Positions 55,734-64,000 of a stretch of 64,000 nucleotides of DNA are shown here, piece by piece. Source of the stretch: Asaia sp. W19 (GTDB lineage Bacteria > Pseudomonadota > Alphaproteobacteria > Acetobacterales > Acetobacteraceae); assembly GCF_003994335.1 (NCBI RefSeq), contig NZ_PNQZ01000013.1, positions 124,001 through 188,000 of the forward strand, given 5' to 3'. The position numbers were made by a program, and so were the translations under genes. The stretch's first letter is position 1. The number at the start of each line of letters is the position of its first letter. The notes beneath the pieces are model-generated. The model saw nothing but the letters and a program-made list of their open reading frames with translations. It was not told where the DNA came from and ran no database searches.

Positions 55734-56867
55734 ATGGTCATGCAATCTGCATTCGCCCGGTATTCTGACCCGCGTTCCACAGGGTCCGATCTACCGAAGC
55801 TCAGTGTCCCTAAGCCTGACTCTGGAGGGGGCAGGCTTGCAGGGCGAATTTTTTACGGTATCGGTCTTGCAGTCGCGCTCTGCGCCGTCTCGCCGACGGC
55901 GCGCGCTAAGCCACTCGATTCTCTGTCAGGCGCGACAAGCTGGATCAATACGCCCCCCCTGAGCGCCGAAGCGCTCAAGGGAAAAGTGGTTCTCGTCGAC
56001 TTCTGGACCTATTCCTGCATCAACTGCCTGCGCGAGCTTCCCTATGTCGAAGCATGGGCGGCCAAATACAAACCTTACGGACTGGTGGTGATCGGGGTCC
56101 ATGCCCCTGAATTTGCCTTCGAGAAAAATCTCGACAACATCCGAAAGGCAGTTGCCCGCTTTCACATTACCTTCCCGGTTGCCGTGGATAATGATCGGGC
56201 CATCTGGAATGGGTTCAATAACGAGTACTGGCCTGCGGCATATTTCGTCGGCAGCGATGGCAAGATACAGGCGCATCATTTTGGCGAGGGGGATTACGCT
56301 CAGTCCGAGCATCTGATCCAGACCATGCTGCACGAAAACGGCGCGACAGGAGTGCCTGACACGCTGGTTCAGCCCAGAGCGCGCGGAGAACAATCAGAGG
56401 CTGATCTCTCCGCCGTCGGGTCGCCCGAGACCTATATCGGCTATGAACGGGCAAACCATTTCATCTCGACGGGCGGCGCCGTTCAGGATTCCGCCAGTGA
56501 CTACGTGGTCGATACGCCGCCCGCTCTCAACGAATGGGGCCTTACCGGCAACTGGACGATCGGCCCCGAATCCGCACGGTTGAACAGGTCCGGTGGGAGC
56601 ATTCTGTTTCATTTCCACGCGCGTGATCTGCATCTGGTGTTGGGGCCGAGCAAGCCGGACATGCCGATCAAATTCCGGGTCACAGTCGATGGCCATGCGC
56701 CAGGAGCGATGCATGGCAGCGATTGCGACAGCGATGGTCTGGGTACGGTGACGAGCCAGCGCCTGTATCAGTTGGTCCGCCAGCCGGATGACGGTGTAGC
56801 GGATCATGTGTTTCGCATCGAGTTCCTCTCACCGGGCGTCGATGCATTCTCCTTCACCTTCGGCTGA
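55734..56867 (+). CDS. TlpA/DipZ-type periplasmic thioredoxin-like protein
   Basis: 377 residues. A hydrophobic signal or anchor at about residues 36-58 (LAGRIFYGIGLAVALCAVSPTARA), then a redoxin domain with active site YSCINCLRELPYVEAWAAKY, GVHAPEFAFEKNLDNIRKAV and an unusual C-terminal beta-rich domain after residue 200 (SPETYIGYERANHFISTGG, GLTGNWTIGPESARL), as in DipZ-type C-terminal parts. It probably reduces exported proteins or supports cytochrome maturation. Convergent with the TonB receptor gene. Confidence 0.87.
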   Translation: MVMQSAFARYSDPRSTGSDLPKLSVPKPDSGGGRLAGRIFYGIGLAVALCAVSPTARAKPLDSLSGATSWINTPPLSAEALKGKVVLVDFWTYSCINCLRELPYVEAWAAKYKPYGLVVIGVHAPEFAFEKNLDNIRKAVARFHITFPVAVDNDRAIWNGFNNEYWPAAYFVGSDGKIQAHHFGEGDYAQSEHLIQTMLHENGATGVPDTLVQPRARGEQSEADLSAVGSPETYIGYERANHFISTGGAVQDSASDYVVDTPPALNEWGLTGNWTIGPESARLNRSGGSILFHFHARDLHLVLGPSKPDMPIKFRVTVDGHAPGAMHGSDCDSDGLGTVTSQRLYQLVRQPDDGVADHVFRIEFLSPGVDAFSFTFG

Positions 56868-56873
56868 TGACGG

Positions 56874-56899
56874 GCAGGCGGCGACAGACCGCCTGCTTC
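56874..56899. terminator. Hairpin between convergent thioredoxin-like and TonB receptor genes
   Basis: GCAGGCGG and CCGCCTGC, seven-base loop, followed by TTCC on the plus strand, six bases after the plus-strand stop and 22 bases from the receptor's stop. Likely bidirectional. Confidence 0.65.
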
Positions 56900-56917
56900 C
56901 ATACGAACACGCCAAGG

Positions 56918-59230
56918 TCAGAAGCTGGTCGAGACCGTTCCCGTCATGGTGAAGCGGGCTGCGGTCATGAAGGAGTTACCGTAACCGGTATAGGGCGCAA
57001 GACTGCCGCTATAGACGGTGCTGGGGTCCTTGGCGCTGTAGATGGCACCCATCGCCCCCGTGCGCACGATCGAGCCGGTTACATTGGCGAAATTCAGCTT
57101 GATCGTGGGCGATTGCGCAATACCGATCGGCTTGAAGCGATAGCCAAGTGAAATCGTGTTGGTCACGAAACCCGGCATCCGCTGATCACCCGCCACACTG
57201 ACCGACTGCGGACCAGTGTAGTGGAGGCTGGCATTGCCGAAGAACCCTGCGTATTTATAGGTCAGGCCGAAATTCGCGAGCACACGCGGTGCCATGATGG
57301 CCTGCGTTCCCTTAGAGTTCAGCATGACATTCGTATAGGGGTCGAACACGTTGCTGTCCTGCACGGCGTGCAGATACTCGACCGAGGCATAGGGGCTGAA
57401 CCCGTGGATCGGGCGACCCGAGATCATGAAATCAAAGCCACGCATATGCTGGTTGCCGATCGAGAACGGCTTGAACTGGTTCATGCCCAGATACTGATTC
57501 ACGATGCGGTTGGTGACGTTGTAGTTGAAAAACGACGCATCGAGGATGATGTGCTGATCGTGATAACGGTAGCCCAGCTCTTCCTTGATGGAATACTGGT
57601 TTTTCGGGATGGGCACGCTGGTATAGAGCCACCCCAGGTCCACAGCGCTTGGCTGGCGATAATCCCCCTCCGCATTGATGTAGATCTGGCTGTGCTCATC
57701 GATGGTGTAGCCGACCGACAGCTGAGGAAGCGGCGCCGTCCGGTTATTGGACATGCGCCCGTACAGATCCTTGTTCCAAGTGTTGGACATGACGAATTTG
57801 AACCCGGCCTGGATATCCAGGCGGTCATTCAGATATTTCGCATGATCCTCGATGAACAGGCTGTGGATTTCCGTACCGGCATTCTGCTGATCGCCAGCAT
57901 CGATGCGATAAGCCGCCCAGTTCGGGCTGGGGGCAGCACCGTTATCCTGCGTATAGCTCGTTGGATAGGATTGTTGAGTATAGTTGTTCTCATACCAGTA
58001 GCCAAAAGACAGATGGTTATGGCGGTCCACATCGATCCCGAGCTTGGCCGTTGCACCCCGGCGTTCGGTCGCGCCCTGTAGAAAGTAGCTGGTCACGTTG
58101 CGCGTGGTGCCGTCGCTCTGGGTGACAGTGCCACCTGGTGAGGCATCCCACCCGCGTCCGAGGCTGTAATAGGGATGCAGATCAAAGGCGAGGCGTCGCG
58201 TCAGGACAATATGGATTGGGGCCGAAAGATAGACCTGGTTCCAGTAATCCGTATTATTTTTCCAGTAATTGATGTTGTTTGAATTGGCCGAACGCCCGTA
58301 ACCTTCACCCGTATGCTTGTATTTATAAAATTCCTGCTGCGTGGGGTAATTATCGATCGTGAAATCTTCCCAGTTCCATGAAACGAAGGCCTTCGCGAAC
58401 GATCCATTCTTCCACAGCTTGTTCAGGCCGAAATCCACATGGCGCCGGTCATTGATGCCCGCACCCATCCAGCTGCGGGTATGCGTATTGGAAAACGAGA
58501 CATAGCCGCGCACGCCGCTATGACCGATCTCGCCCGTCTCGAGACGGATGAACTCACGCGACAGATTATTCGTACCATAGGAGAAATCGACCAGACCGCC
58601 GAACTTCCTGTCGGGCGTGTGGGTGGTTTCATTCATCGTTCCGCTTGCCGCCGACATCACCGGCAGCGCCGTCTCGGAACTGCCGGGGGTCAACGAGACG
58701 GATTCCACGTTCTCGGTATCCACATTCTCGGTAATGTATTTTGCCGCCGCCGCCGGGGCGCCATCGACCAGAAGGGCCATGTCCAGATCAGTCAGGCCGC
58801 GGCTCTGGATCTGCCCGCCCTGCATGCCATAGGGATCCGGTGTGCTGATGCTCACGCTGGGCAGGTTCTGGATCAGGTCCAGTGCCGTGCTGGAAGGGTT
58901 ACGCATGGAAATATATTCGTGATCGACTGTCTGCACGTTTCGCGGCGCGTGCTCGATACGCATCATGCCCCCACCGCCATTGAGGGCCTGACGCGACGTG
59001 GTAACCGAAATCTCCTCTGCTCCCTTGGCTTCCAGGGCATGTTTATGTGGGGTGGTTTTCACCGGGCGTGAAGGCGTAGCTGCGGCGTTGAGCGCATGGA
59101 TACGGCCGTGACCGGAGACAGGGGCCGTGTTCGTTGCGGCATGAACGGCGTTCTGCGACAGGCAGGTTGCCGAGGCGAGAAGCATCGCGAGCCCGGCCTT
59201 GTTTTTCATCCGGCCAATTACGTACGCCAT
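56918..59230 (-). CDS. TonB-dependent outer-membrane receptor
   Basis: 770 residues. Signal peptide MKNKAGLAMLLASATCLSQNAVHA after a short extension, a TonB-box-like EEISVTTSRQAL, a plug domain with IQSRGLTDLDMALLVDGAP, and a 22-strand barrel ending in a terminal aromatic (TGTVSTSF). The ligand is unknown; no siderophore or vitamin genes flank it. GAGG lies seven bases before the ATG at 59230. Weak similarity of the barrel to other receptors in memory did not single out a substrate. Confidence 0.93.
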   Translation of the reverse strand: MAYVIGRMKNKAGLAMLLASATCLSQNAVHAATNTAPVSGHGRIHALNAAATPSRPVKTTPHKHALEAKGAEEISVTTSRQALNGGGGMMRIEHAPRNVQTVDHEYISMRNPSSTALDLIQNLPSVSISTPDPYGMQGGQIQSRGLTDLDMALLVDGAPAAAAKYITENVDTENVESVSLTPGSSETALPVMSAASGTMNETTHTPDRKFGGLVDFSYGTNNLSREFIRLETGEIGHSGVRGYVSFSNTHTRSWMGAGINDRRHVDFGLNKLWKNGSFAKAFVSWNWEDFTIDNYPTQQEFYKYKHTGEGYGRSANSNNINYWKNNTDYWNQVYLSAPIHIVLTRRLAFDLHPYYSLGRGWDASPGGTVTQSDGTTRNVTSYFLQGATERRGATAKLGIDVDRHNHLSFGYWYENNYTQQSYPTSYTQDNGAAPSPNWAAYRIDAGDQQNAGTEIHSLFIEDHAKYLNDRLDIQAGFKFVMSNTWNKDLYGRMSNNRTAPLPQLSVGYTIDEHSQIYINAEGDYRQPSAVDLGWLYTSVPIPKNQYSIKEELGYRYHDQHIILDASFFNYNVTNRIVNQYLGMNQFKPFSIGNQHMRGFDFMISGRPIHGFSPYASVEYLHAVQDSNVFDPYTNVMLNSKGTQAIMAPRVLANFGLTYKYAGFFGNASLHYTGPQSVSVAGDQRMPGFVTNTISLGYRFKPIGIAQSPTIKLNFANVTGSIVRTGAMGAIYSAKDPSTVYSGSLAPYTGYGNSFMTAARFTMTGTVSTSF

Positions 59231-59702
59231 CGAGATCCTCTTCGCAGTTTTGGAAAATTTTCTGAATCATTACTTAGGAGACATAAAGTTACATCTCCAA
59301 GCCATCACAACGCAGCTTCCTGTCTGCACGAACACAAGCAGGTATACAAGTCAAAACCAAGTCGTAATGTGACGATAATGGAATGATCTGGATGCGGGTG
59401 TGGCATTTCAGCCCTCCCTGCCCGATCCGTCCTGCGCCTTGCAATCGAGGCGGAGAAGGGACGCGAATGAGGAGAAGCGCTTATCAATTCGCCCGCATGC
59501 ATGAGGGGGCGTCTCGGTGACATGTGCGTATCCCTCTGCCCATGGCGGGTACGACAGGGGGAAACCGGAAACCTGACGCCTCCGGAATGCCGGACATACC
59601 AGTCCTTTCGGTGGGTCAGCGAGCCTCGGCGCAAGGCGCGCCTTCGCCGGGCATGAGAAGGGGTCTGGTCGTAACCGCGCGCCGGGCGCGCGGGACAGGG
59701 AT
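59231..59702. other. Intergenic region between TonB receptor and nadC
   Basis: 472 bp. Promoter region of the receptor (minus strand reads away from it) and the downstream end of nadC. At 59675-59693 CCGCGCGC-CGG-GCGCGCGG lies nine bases after the nadC stop and probably ends the nad operon. A weak inverted repeat GGAGA-N12-TCTCC lies near 59277-59298. No gene seen. Confidence 0.55.
59675..59693 (-). terminator. GC-only hairpin at the end of the nad operon
   Basis: CCGCGCGC and GCGCGCGG with a CGG loop, nine bases beyond the nadC stop. No T-run, so rho may be needed. Confidence 0.55.
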
Positions 59703-60563
59703 CTAGAGGTCGATATCCAGCCCGATATCGAGCGCTGTCACGCTGTGGGTAAGCCAGCCAAGCGACAGGACATCTACCCCGGACGCGGCAATCGCGGGGG
59801 CAGTCTCAGGGGTGATGCCGCCCGAAGCCTCGGTCAGGGCACGCCCATCGACCATGCTCACAGCGCGCCGCAGCATATCGGGCGCCATATTGTCCAGAAG
59901 GTAGACATTCGCCACATTGCATGAGAGCGCCGTCTCGAGCTGATCGAGCGTATCGACCTCGAGGGCCACAGCCATCAGATGCCCGGCTCGCTGTCGCGCC
60001 GCCTTCAGCGCCGACACCACGCCGCCACAAAGCGCTATGTGGTTATCCTTGATCAGGATTGCATCATCCAGTCTGTAACGATGATTGCTTCCTCCCCCTG
60101 CGCGTACGGCATATTTCTGAACGGCACGCAAACCGGGAAGAGTCTTGCGGGTACAGCAGATACGGGCCTTCGTCCCCTTCACCGCATCCACCACCTGACG
60201 GGTCGCCGTCGCGATACCGCTCAGATGCGAGAGCAGGTTGAGCGCAGTCCGCTCGCCACCCAGAACTGTCTGTGCGCAGCCCTCGACCTCCGCCAGGATA
60301 TCGCGCGGCGCGATACGACATCCATCCTCCTTGAGGATCGTGACGTTGATTGACGGGTCAAGGAGTGTGAATGCGAGACGCACACCGGACATACCTGCGA
60401 CCACCCCCTCATGGCGGGCGCGAAACACCGCGCGCAGGCGCTGCCCCGGACGGATGACGGCCTGACTCGTGGCGTCGCCCCCGGTACCGAAATCCTCCGC
60501 CAGGCCGGCCCGGATGATTGGCTCCCAGAGCAGATCAGGCAGGGGGGGAATAAGTGCGGTCAT
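59703..60563 (-). CDS. nadC: Quinolinate phosphoribosyltransferase (nicotinate-nucleotide pyrophosphorylase)
   Basis: Joins quinolinate with PRPP to give nicotinate mononucleotide, third step of de novo NAD synthesis. 286 residues with GGERTALNLLSHLSGIATATRQVV, the catalytic CTRKTLPGLRAVQKYAVRAGGGSNHR and LEVDTLDQLETAL. Its ATG overlaps the nadB stop by four bases. Last gene of nadA-nadB-nadC. Confidence 0.97.
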   Translation of the reverse strand: MTALIPPLPDLLWEPIIRAGLAEDFGTGGDATSQAVIRPGQRLRAVFRARHEGVVAGMSGVRLAFTLLDPSINVTILKEDGCRIAPRDILAEVEGCAQTVLGGERTALNLLSHLSGIATATRQVVDAVKGTKARICCTRKTLPGLRAVQKYAVRAGGGSNHRYRLDDAILIKDNHIALCGGVVSALKAARQRAGHLMAVALEVDTLDQLETALSCNVANVYLLDNMAPDMLRRAVSMVDGRALTEASGGITPETAPAIAASGVDVLSLGWLTHSVTALDIGLDIDL

Positions 60564-62056
60564 GCGTATGCTAAGCTCCGTGCCTGGAGGCCTATTTCCT
60601 CCAGGGTGAATTGAAAGCGTGCTGTTTCAGCGGGTGACTGGCAGTCAGTGCGCCAGTGGCTCCCCCGGCTTTCCCGTCGACGCAGCGCAGCACCTGCAAT
60701 CGCCGCACCAACTAACGCGTGATCGTCGCGCTGGACGAGAGGCGCGAGATAGGTCGAAAGCGCCTCGAGCCCCTCATGATCGCGCAATATCCCGGCTCCC
60801 TTCTCCATCTGGGTGCCGAAACTGGCCGAGCTCAACCTCCCGGGTCGGACGGGATCCTGACAGGAATGGCGTTCTCGCGCCGCGTTATTCACATCCCATG
60901 CCACGGCGCGCCCCATGACGAAGGCTTCGAGCAGGGAGTTGCTGGCCAGCCTGTTCGCGCCATGCAACCCGGTGCAAGCCACTTCGCCACAGGCCCAGAG
61001 CCCCGCCAGGCTGGCGCGCCCATGCAGATCGGTCGCGACACCCCCCATGTGATAATGCACCGCCGGGCGAACGGGAATCAGCGCCCGATCAGGGTCGATC
61101 CCGTGCTGGCTGCACGACAGGGCAATACCGGGGAACTGACGGGAGAAGACCTGTCGAAAGCCCTTGCCCCCCTTGCTGCTGCGGGCATCGAGGAACACGC
61201 GATGCCCCTCCAGACGATGACGTGCGATCGCACGAGAGACACGATCGCGCGGCTGCAGTTCATCGGTGAAACGCGCGCCCGTCTCATCGACCAGAACCGC
61301 CCCGGCACCGCGAACCGCCTCGCTGATCAAAGGAGAGCGCCCACCTCTGGTTTCGACATCGAGCGCGGTGGGATGGAACTGGACAAATTCCATATCGGCC
61401 AGGCGTGCCCCGGCGCGTGCGGCGGCGGCCAGGCCTCGCCCGGTATTGCTGCCGGGGCTCGTGGCCCCCGCATAAAGGGCCCCTGCCCCGCCACAGGCCA
61501 GAATACAGGTGTTGGTTGGAATGAACTGCCCCGTATTGAGCCAGACGCCCCGCACCCGCCCTTCGACAGCATGGATATGATCAAGGGTGACCCCATCGAG
61601 CACGACGATACGCGCACTCGCCTTAACCTGCCGGATCAGGGCCTGCATGATCCCTGCCCCGCTGCCGTCACCACGCACATGAGCAATGCGCGCGCGGGAA
61701 TGCGCGGCTTCGAGATGCAGATCGAGCTGTGTTTCGCTCTTACGGGTAAAGGCGACCCCCCAGTCGAGCAATGTCGCAACCGCAGAAGGCCCCGCCCCGA
61801 TGATCGCTTCGACGGCCTGCCGGTCGCAAAGACCATCCCCTGCCGCAAGCGTGTCCTGCACATGAAGCGCAACATCATCGTCAGGGCCGATCGCGGCGGC
61901 GAGCCCGCCCTGCGCAAGGGCGCTGGCAGCGTCCTCACCCAGAGGGGAGGGGCTGAGCACGACGCAGGGTCGATCCAGATGCAGCGCTGTCGAGAGCCCC
62001 GCCAGGCCCGCCCCGGCAATGACCGGCCAGCCCGCGAAGCGGGTGAGCGTTATCAT
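60560..62056 (-). CDS. nadB: L-aspartate oxidase
   Basis: FAD enzyme oxidising L-aspartate to iminoaspartate, first step of NAD synthesis. 498 residues with VIAGAGLAGLSTALHL, SALAQGGLAAAI, FVQFHPTAL, RFTDELQPRDRVSRAIARH, VRPAVHYHMGGVATDLHG and GLHGANRLASNSLLEAFVMG. Lies ten bases after nadA and overlaps nadC by four bases. Confidence 0.97.
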   Translation of the reverse strand: MITLTRFAGWPVIAGAGLAGLSTALHLDRPCVVLSPSPLGEDAASALAQGGLAAAIGPDDDVALHVQDTLAAGDGLCDRQAVEAIIGAGPSAVATLLDWGVAFTRKSETQLDLHLEAAHSRARIAHVRGDGSGAGIMQALIRQVKASARIVVLDGVTLDHIHAVEGRVRGVWLNTGQFIPTNTCILACGGAGALYAGATSPGSNTGRGLAAAARAGARLADMEFVQFHPTALDVETRGGRSPLISEAVRGAGAVLVDETGARFTDELQPRDRVSRAIARHRLEGHRVFLDARSSKGGKGFRQVFSRQFPGIALSCSQHGIDPDRALIPVRPAVHYHMGGVATDLHGRASLAGLWACGEVACTGLHGANRLASNSLLEAFVMGRAVAWDVNNAARERHSCQDPVRPGRLSSASFGTQMEKGAGILRDHEGLEALSTYLAPLVQRDDHALVGAAIAGAALRRRESRGSHWRTDCQSPAETARFQFTLEEIGLQARSLAYA

Positions 62057-62066
62057 GGCCGCCCCC

Positions 62067-63053
62067 TCAGACGGCGAGCATACGCTCGACGGCCCGGCGC
62101 GCCGGTGCGAAGAGCTCGTCCGGAATGGTGACTTCCTCTTCCATGGTTTCGAGTGCGCGTCGGATGGAAGCGAGCGTAATGCGCTTCATATGCGGACACA
62201 GATTGCAGGGACGCACGAACTCAACCGCAGGATTCAGCGCGGCAAGATTGTCGCTCATCGAGCACTCCGTGACGAGCAGCACTTTCTGCGGCTGCTTGAC
62301 GGCCACGAACTCCATCATCCCTGCGGTGGAACCGGCATAATCAGCTTCGGCGACGACCTCGGGGGGACATTCGGGATGCGCCAGGACCACCACGCCGGGA
62401 TGCATGCGCCGATACTGGCGTATCTCGAGCGGTGTGAAGCGCTCATGAACTTCGCAATGCCCCGGCCAGGTCAGCATTTCGATACCCGTCTCGTTCTGGA
62501 TATTCTTCGCCAGGAATTCGTCGGGGATCATGATCACCCGTGGCACGCCCAGGCTCTCGACCACCTTCTTGGCATTCCCCGACGTGCAGCAGATATCCGT
62601 CTCGGCCTTCACCGCGACAGAGCTGTTCACGTAGGTTACCACCGGCACCCCGGGATAAGCTGCCTTGAAAGCCCGCACATTCGTGGCCGTAATGGATTCT
62701 GCGAGAGAGCACCCGGCCATGGAATCCGGAATGAGAACGGTTTTTTGCGGGTTCATCAGCTTGGCCGTCTCGGCCATGAAATGGACCCCCGCCATCACGA
62801 TCACCTGCTGATCGAGGTTTTGCGCCTCACGGGCAAGCGCCAGACTGTCCCCACGAATATCGGAGATACAGTGGAAGATTTCGGGCGTCTGGTAGTTGTG
62901 GGCGAGAATCACCGCATTGCGTTCACGCTTCAGGCGCAGGATTGCCCTGATATCATCAGCGAAATTCCGCTCCCAGTCCTCACGGGTCATCAACCTGGAA
63001 ACGGGCTCGTAAAGCGCATCGCTGCGGTCTCTGACGAGGGTCATCTGATCCAT
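62067..63053 (-). CDS. nadA: Quinolinate synthase
   Basis: 4Fe-4S enzyme making quinolinate from iminoaspartate and dihydroxyacetone phosphate, second step of NAD synthesis. 328 residues with AVILAHNYQTPEIF, GVHFMAETAKLMNP, cysteine ligands in AGCSLAES and RPCNLCPHMKRI, and VNSSVAVKAETDICCTSGNA. First gene of the nad operon; a palindromic operator lies 18 bases before the ATG. Confidence 0.98.
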   Translation of the reverse strand: MDQMTLVRDRSDALYEPVSRLMTREDWERNFADDIRAILRLKRERNAVILAHNYQTPEIFHCISDIRGDSLALAREAQNLDQQVIVMAGVHFMAETAKLMNPQKTVLIPDSMAGCSLAESITATNVRAFKAAYPGVPVVTYVNSSVAVKAETDICCTSGNAKKVVESLGVPRVIMIPDEFLAKNIQNETGIEMLTWPGHCEVHERFTPLEIRQYRRMHPGVVVLAHPECPPEVVAEADYAGSTAGMMEFVAVKQPQKVLLVTECSMSDNLAALNPAVEFVRPCNLCPHMKRITLASIRRALETMEEEVTIPDELFAPARRAVERMLAV

Positions 63054-63071
63054 GGGATCTACTCCACCGAC

Positions 63072-63092
63072 TTATGCTCTTGTTGAGCATAA
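63072..63092. promoter_or_regulatory. Palindromic operator upstream of nadA (NadQ/NrtR-type candidate)
   Basis: TTATGCTC-TTGTT-GAGCATAA, a perfect eight-base inverted repeat centred 29 bases before the nadA ATG, in an otherwise AT-richer promoter stretch. A regulator of the NadQ/NrtR kind is encoded on the same strand immediately upstream, so this is its most likely binding site. Confidence 0.72.
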
Positions 63093-63205
63093 TAAGAACA
63101 AAACTGTCAGGACCTTTACATTGGGGAGCCACACCCGGTTTTCAAAGCCACAATCCTGTGAATTTCATGAAATCCTTACCCGCTCCGTTTCCAGCAGCGC
63201 TGTTA

Positions 63206-63235
63206 CTGCCCTGCCCTGCCCTGCCCTGCCCTGCC
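63206..63235. repeat. Pentanucleotide tandem repeat (CTGCC)6
   Basis: Six uninterrupted copies of CTGCC between the regulator gene and nadA. A run of this kind is prone to slippage. It lies outside any supported ORF. Confidence 0.95.
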
Positions 63236-63286
63236 CCCTTATCGAGCGTCTGCGACCCCTGAGAAACCACAGACCATAGAAGGACC

Positions 63287-64000
63287 TCAAATCGACCGGG
63301 CTATCGGCAGTTTCGACCCCATGAGTTGCCGGGTTCCGATCACCTCCCGCCGGAAACGATAGAGCCGTGCCGGTCGCCCTTGCGCCTGCATGGCAGCTTC
63401 CCCCGTTTCCTCCACGAGATCCTGTGCCAGAATCAGACGCCGGAAATTCTGCTTATGAAGCGCGCGCCCGGCTATGGCCTCAACGGTACGCTGCAGCTGC
63501 CACAGGGTGAATGTTTCCGGCATCAACTCGAACACCACCGGACGATAGCGTATCTTTGCCCTCAACCGCGCCAGCGCCGTCGCCAGAATGCGCCGCCTGT
63601 CCGAAGGCATCGAGCGACCCGGCGCGAGCCATGCCCCAGGATGGCGTGATTCAGGCAGGAGGTTGGCTTCCCAGAGCAGTTCGTATCGATGCAGCACGAG
63701 TTCATCGTTCCAGGGCTGCCCGGAAAGGCCGAAAGTCTCCGCGCAACGCCATGAACGCGCCGCGTCGCGCCCTGCCCAGGCAGCAAGGGCGCGCTCAATT
63801 TCGGCATCGCGCTGTGCCGTCCCCGCTTCCTGCCGGTCCTCCCATGGGAAATACTCATACAGTCCGCGCCACCCCTCCTGCGCATCCTCAAGGCGGGTGA
63901 GCCCCATATAGGAAATGCGGATCAGACGGGGGGCGCCCAAGGTGCTCCCACCATGCGCGTCTTCAGGGGCCGCTACCTCTACGGCGGGATCCGTGCCGCG
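63287..64000 (-). CDS. nadQ: NadQ/NrtR-family transcriptional regulator, 5' end cut by window edge
   Basis: The frame is open from the window's right edge to the stop at 63287 (about 237 residues seen; the N-terminus is missing). The visible N-terminal part (RGTDPAVEVAAPEDAHGG, then LIRISYMGLTRLED) looks like the degenerate Nudix part of COG4111/NrtR-like regulators. The C-terminal winged helix is clear: FTLWQLQRTVEAIAGRALHKQNFRR, VEETGEAAMQAQGRPARLYRF. Such proteins repress NAD-synthesis genes. Position just upstream of nadABC, with the palindrome between, fits. The symbol is by family and context. Confidence 0.8.
   Translation of the reverse strand, partial: RGTDPAVEVAAPEDAHGGSTLGAPRLIRISYMGLTRLEDAQEGWRGLYEYFPWEDRQEAGTAQRDAEIERALAAWAGRDAARSWRCAETFGLSGQPWNDELVLHRYELLWEANLLPESRHPGAWLAPGRSMPSDRRRILATALARLRAKIRYRPVVFELMPETFTLWQLQRTVEAIAGRALHKQNFRRLILAQDLVEETGEAAMQAQGRPARLYRFRREVIGTRQLMGSKLPIARSI

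Noticed and set aside
62019-63086. 355-residue plus-strand ORF
   Set aside because: Antisense shadow of nadA, which has all its iron-sulphur cysteines on the minus strand.
63206-63235. CTGCC tract as a CRISPR repeat
   Set aside because: Units are five bases long with no spacers; it is a simple tandem repeat.

Overview
The window (about 60% GC, densely coded, no insertion sequence, CRISPR array or rRNA seen) looks like core chromosome of an acetic acid bacterium (Acetobacteraceae). Pointers to this are a bacterial pyruvate decarboxylase next to an FMN L-lactate dehydrogenase, a long-chain mannitol/polyol dehydrogenase, a cytoplasmic GH32 fructosidase, an alphaproteobacterial RNase E with an acidic insert in its S1 domain, and a large secreted protein ending in a Cys-containing YHYVCV/WKRVAL module that I recall from this family. 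I cannot fix the genus; an Asaia-like organism is a guess.

Layout. 1-4.5 kb: rod-shape operon mreB-mreC-mreD-mrdA (minus strand; mrdA runs off the left edge). 4.9-5.7 kb: two tandem glycine-zipper lipoproteins. 6.0-9.1 kb: leuA, preceded by a Leu-rich leader peptide and attenuator hairpin, then a Tat-type cell-wall amidase. 9.3-12.2 kb: rne with a strong terminator. 12.4-17.8 kb: a 1,018-residue secreted three-repeat protein, a membrane LytTR regulator and a secreted alpha/beta hydrolase. 17.9-21.0 kb: lipoprotein, xseA and divergent purD. 21.4-26.4 kb: stress-type protein, an Imm-like membrane protein with a SHOCT tail, an acyltransferase, a peptide-binding protein and an SCO-like thioredoxin protein. 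26.5-30.7 kb: polA, a lipoprotein hydrolase and tRNA-Arg(CCG). 31.1-34.3 kb: GlcG/HbpS protein, two small exported proteins, sugE/gdx under a guanidine-II riboswitch, and a LysR regulator. 34.4-38.9 kb: pdc-lldD and a Gfo/Idh/MocA oxidoreductase. 39-48.5 kb: GH32 enzyme, membrane protein, DUF2252 protein, ArsB-like permease, MFS transporter, and a flippase with a glycosyltransferase. 48.7-54 kb: small Gly-rich protein, kup, a HerA-like ATPase and a flavoprotein. 54.2-59.2 kb: mannitol dehydrogenase, a TlpA/DipZ-type thioredoxin protein and a TonB-dependent receptor. 59.7-64 kb: nadA-nadB-nadC, with a palindromic operator and the 3' part of a NadQ/NrtR-type regulator at the right edge.

The genes suggest growth on sugars, polyols and lactate: LldD makes pyruvate, Pdc turns it into acetaldehyde, GH32 frees fructose, and the polyol dehydrogenase links mannitol and fructose. 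The clearest regulatory finds are non-coding: two ACGR-loop hairpins before sugE, the leucine attenuator before leuA, and the operator before nadA. Many gene ends carry perfect GC-rich hairpins without a U-tract.
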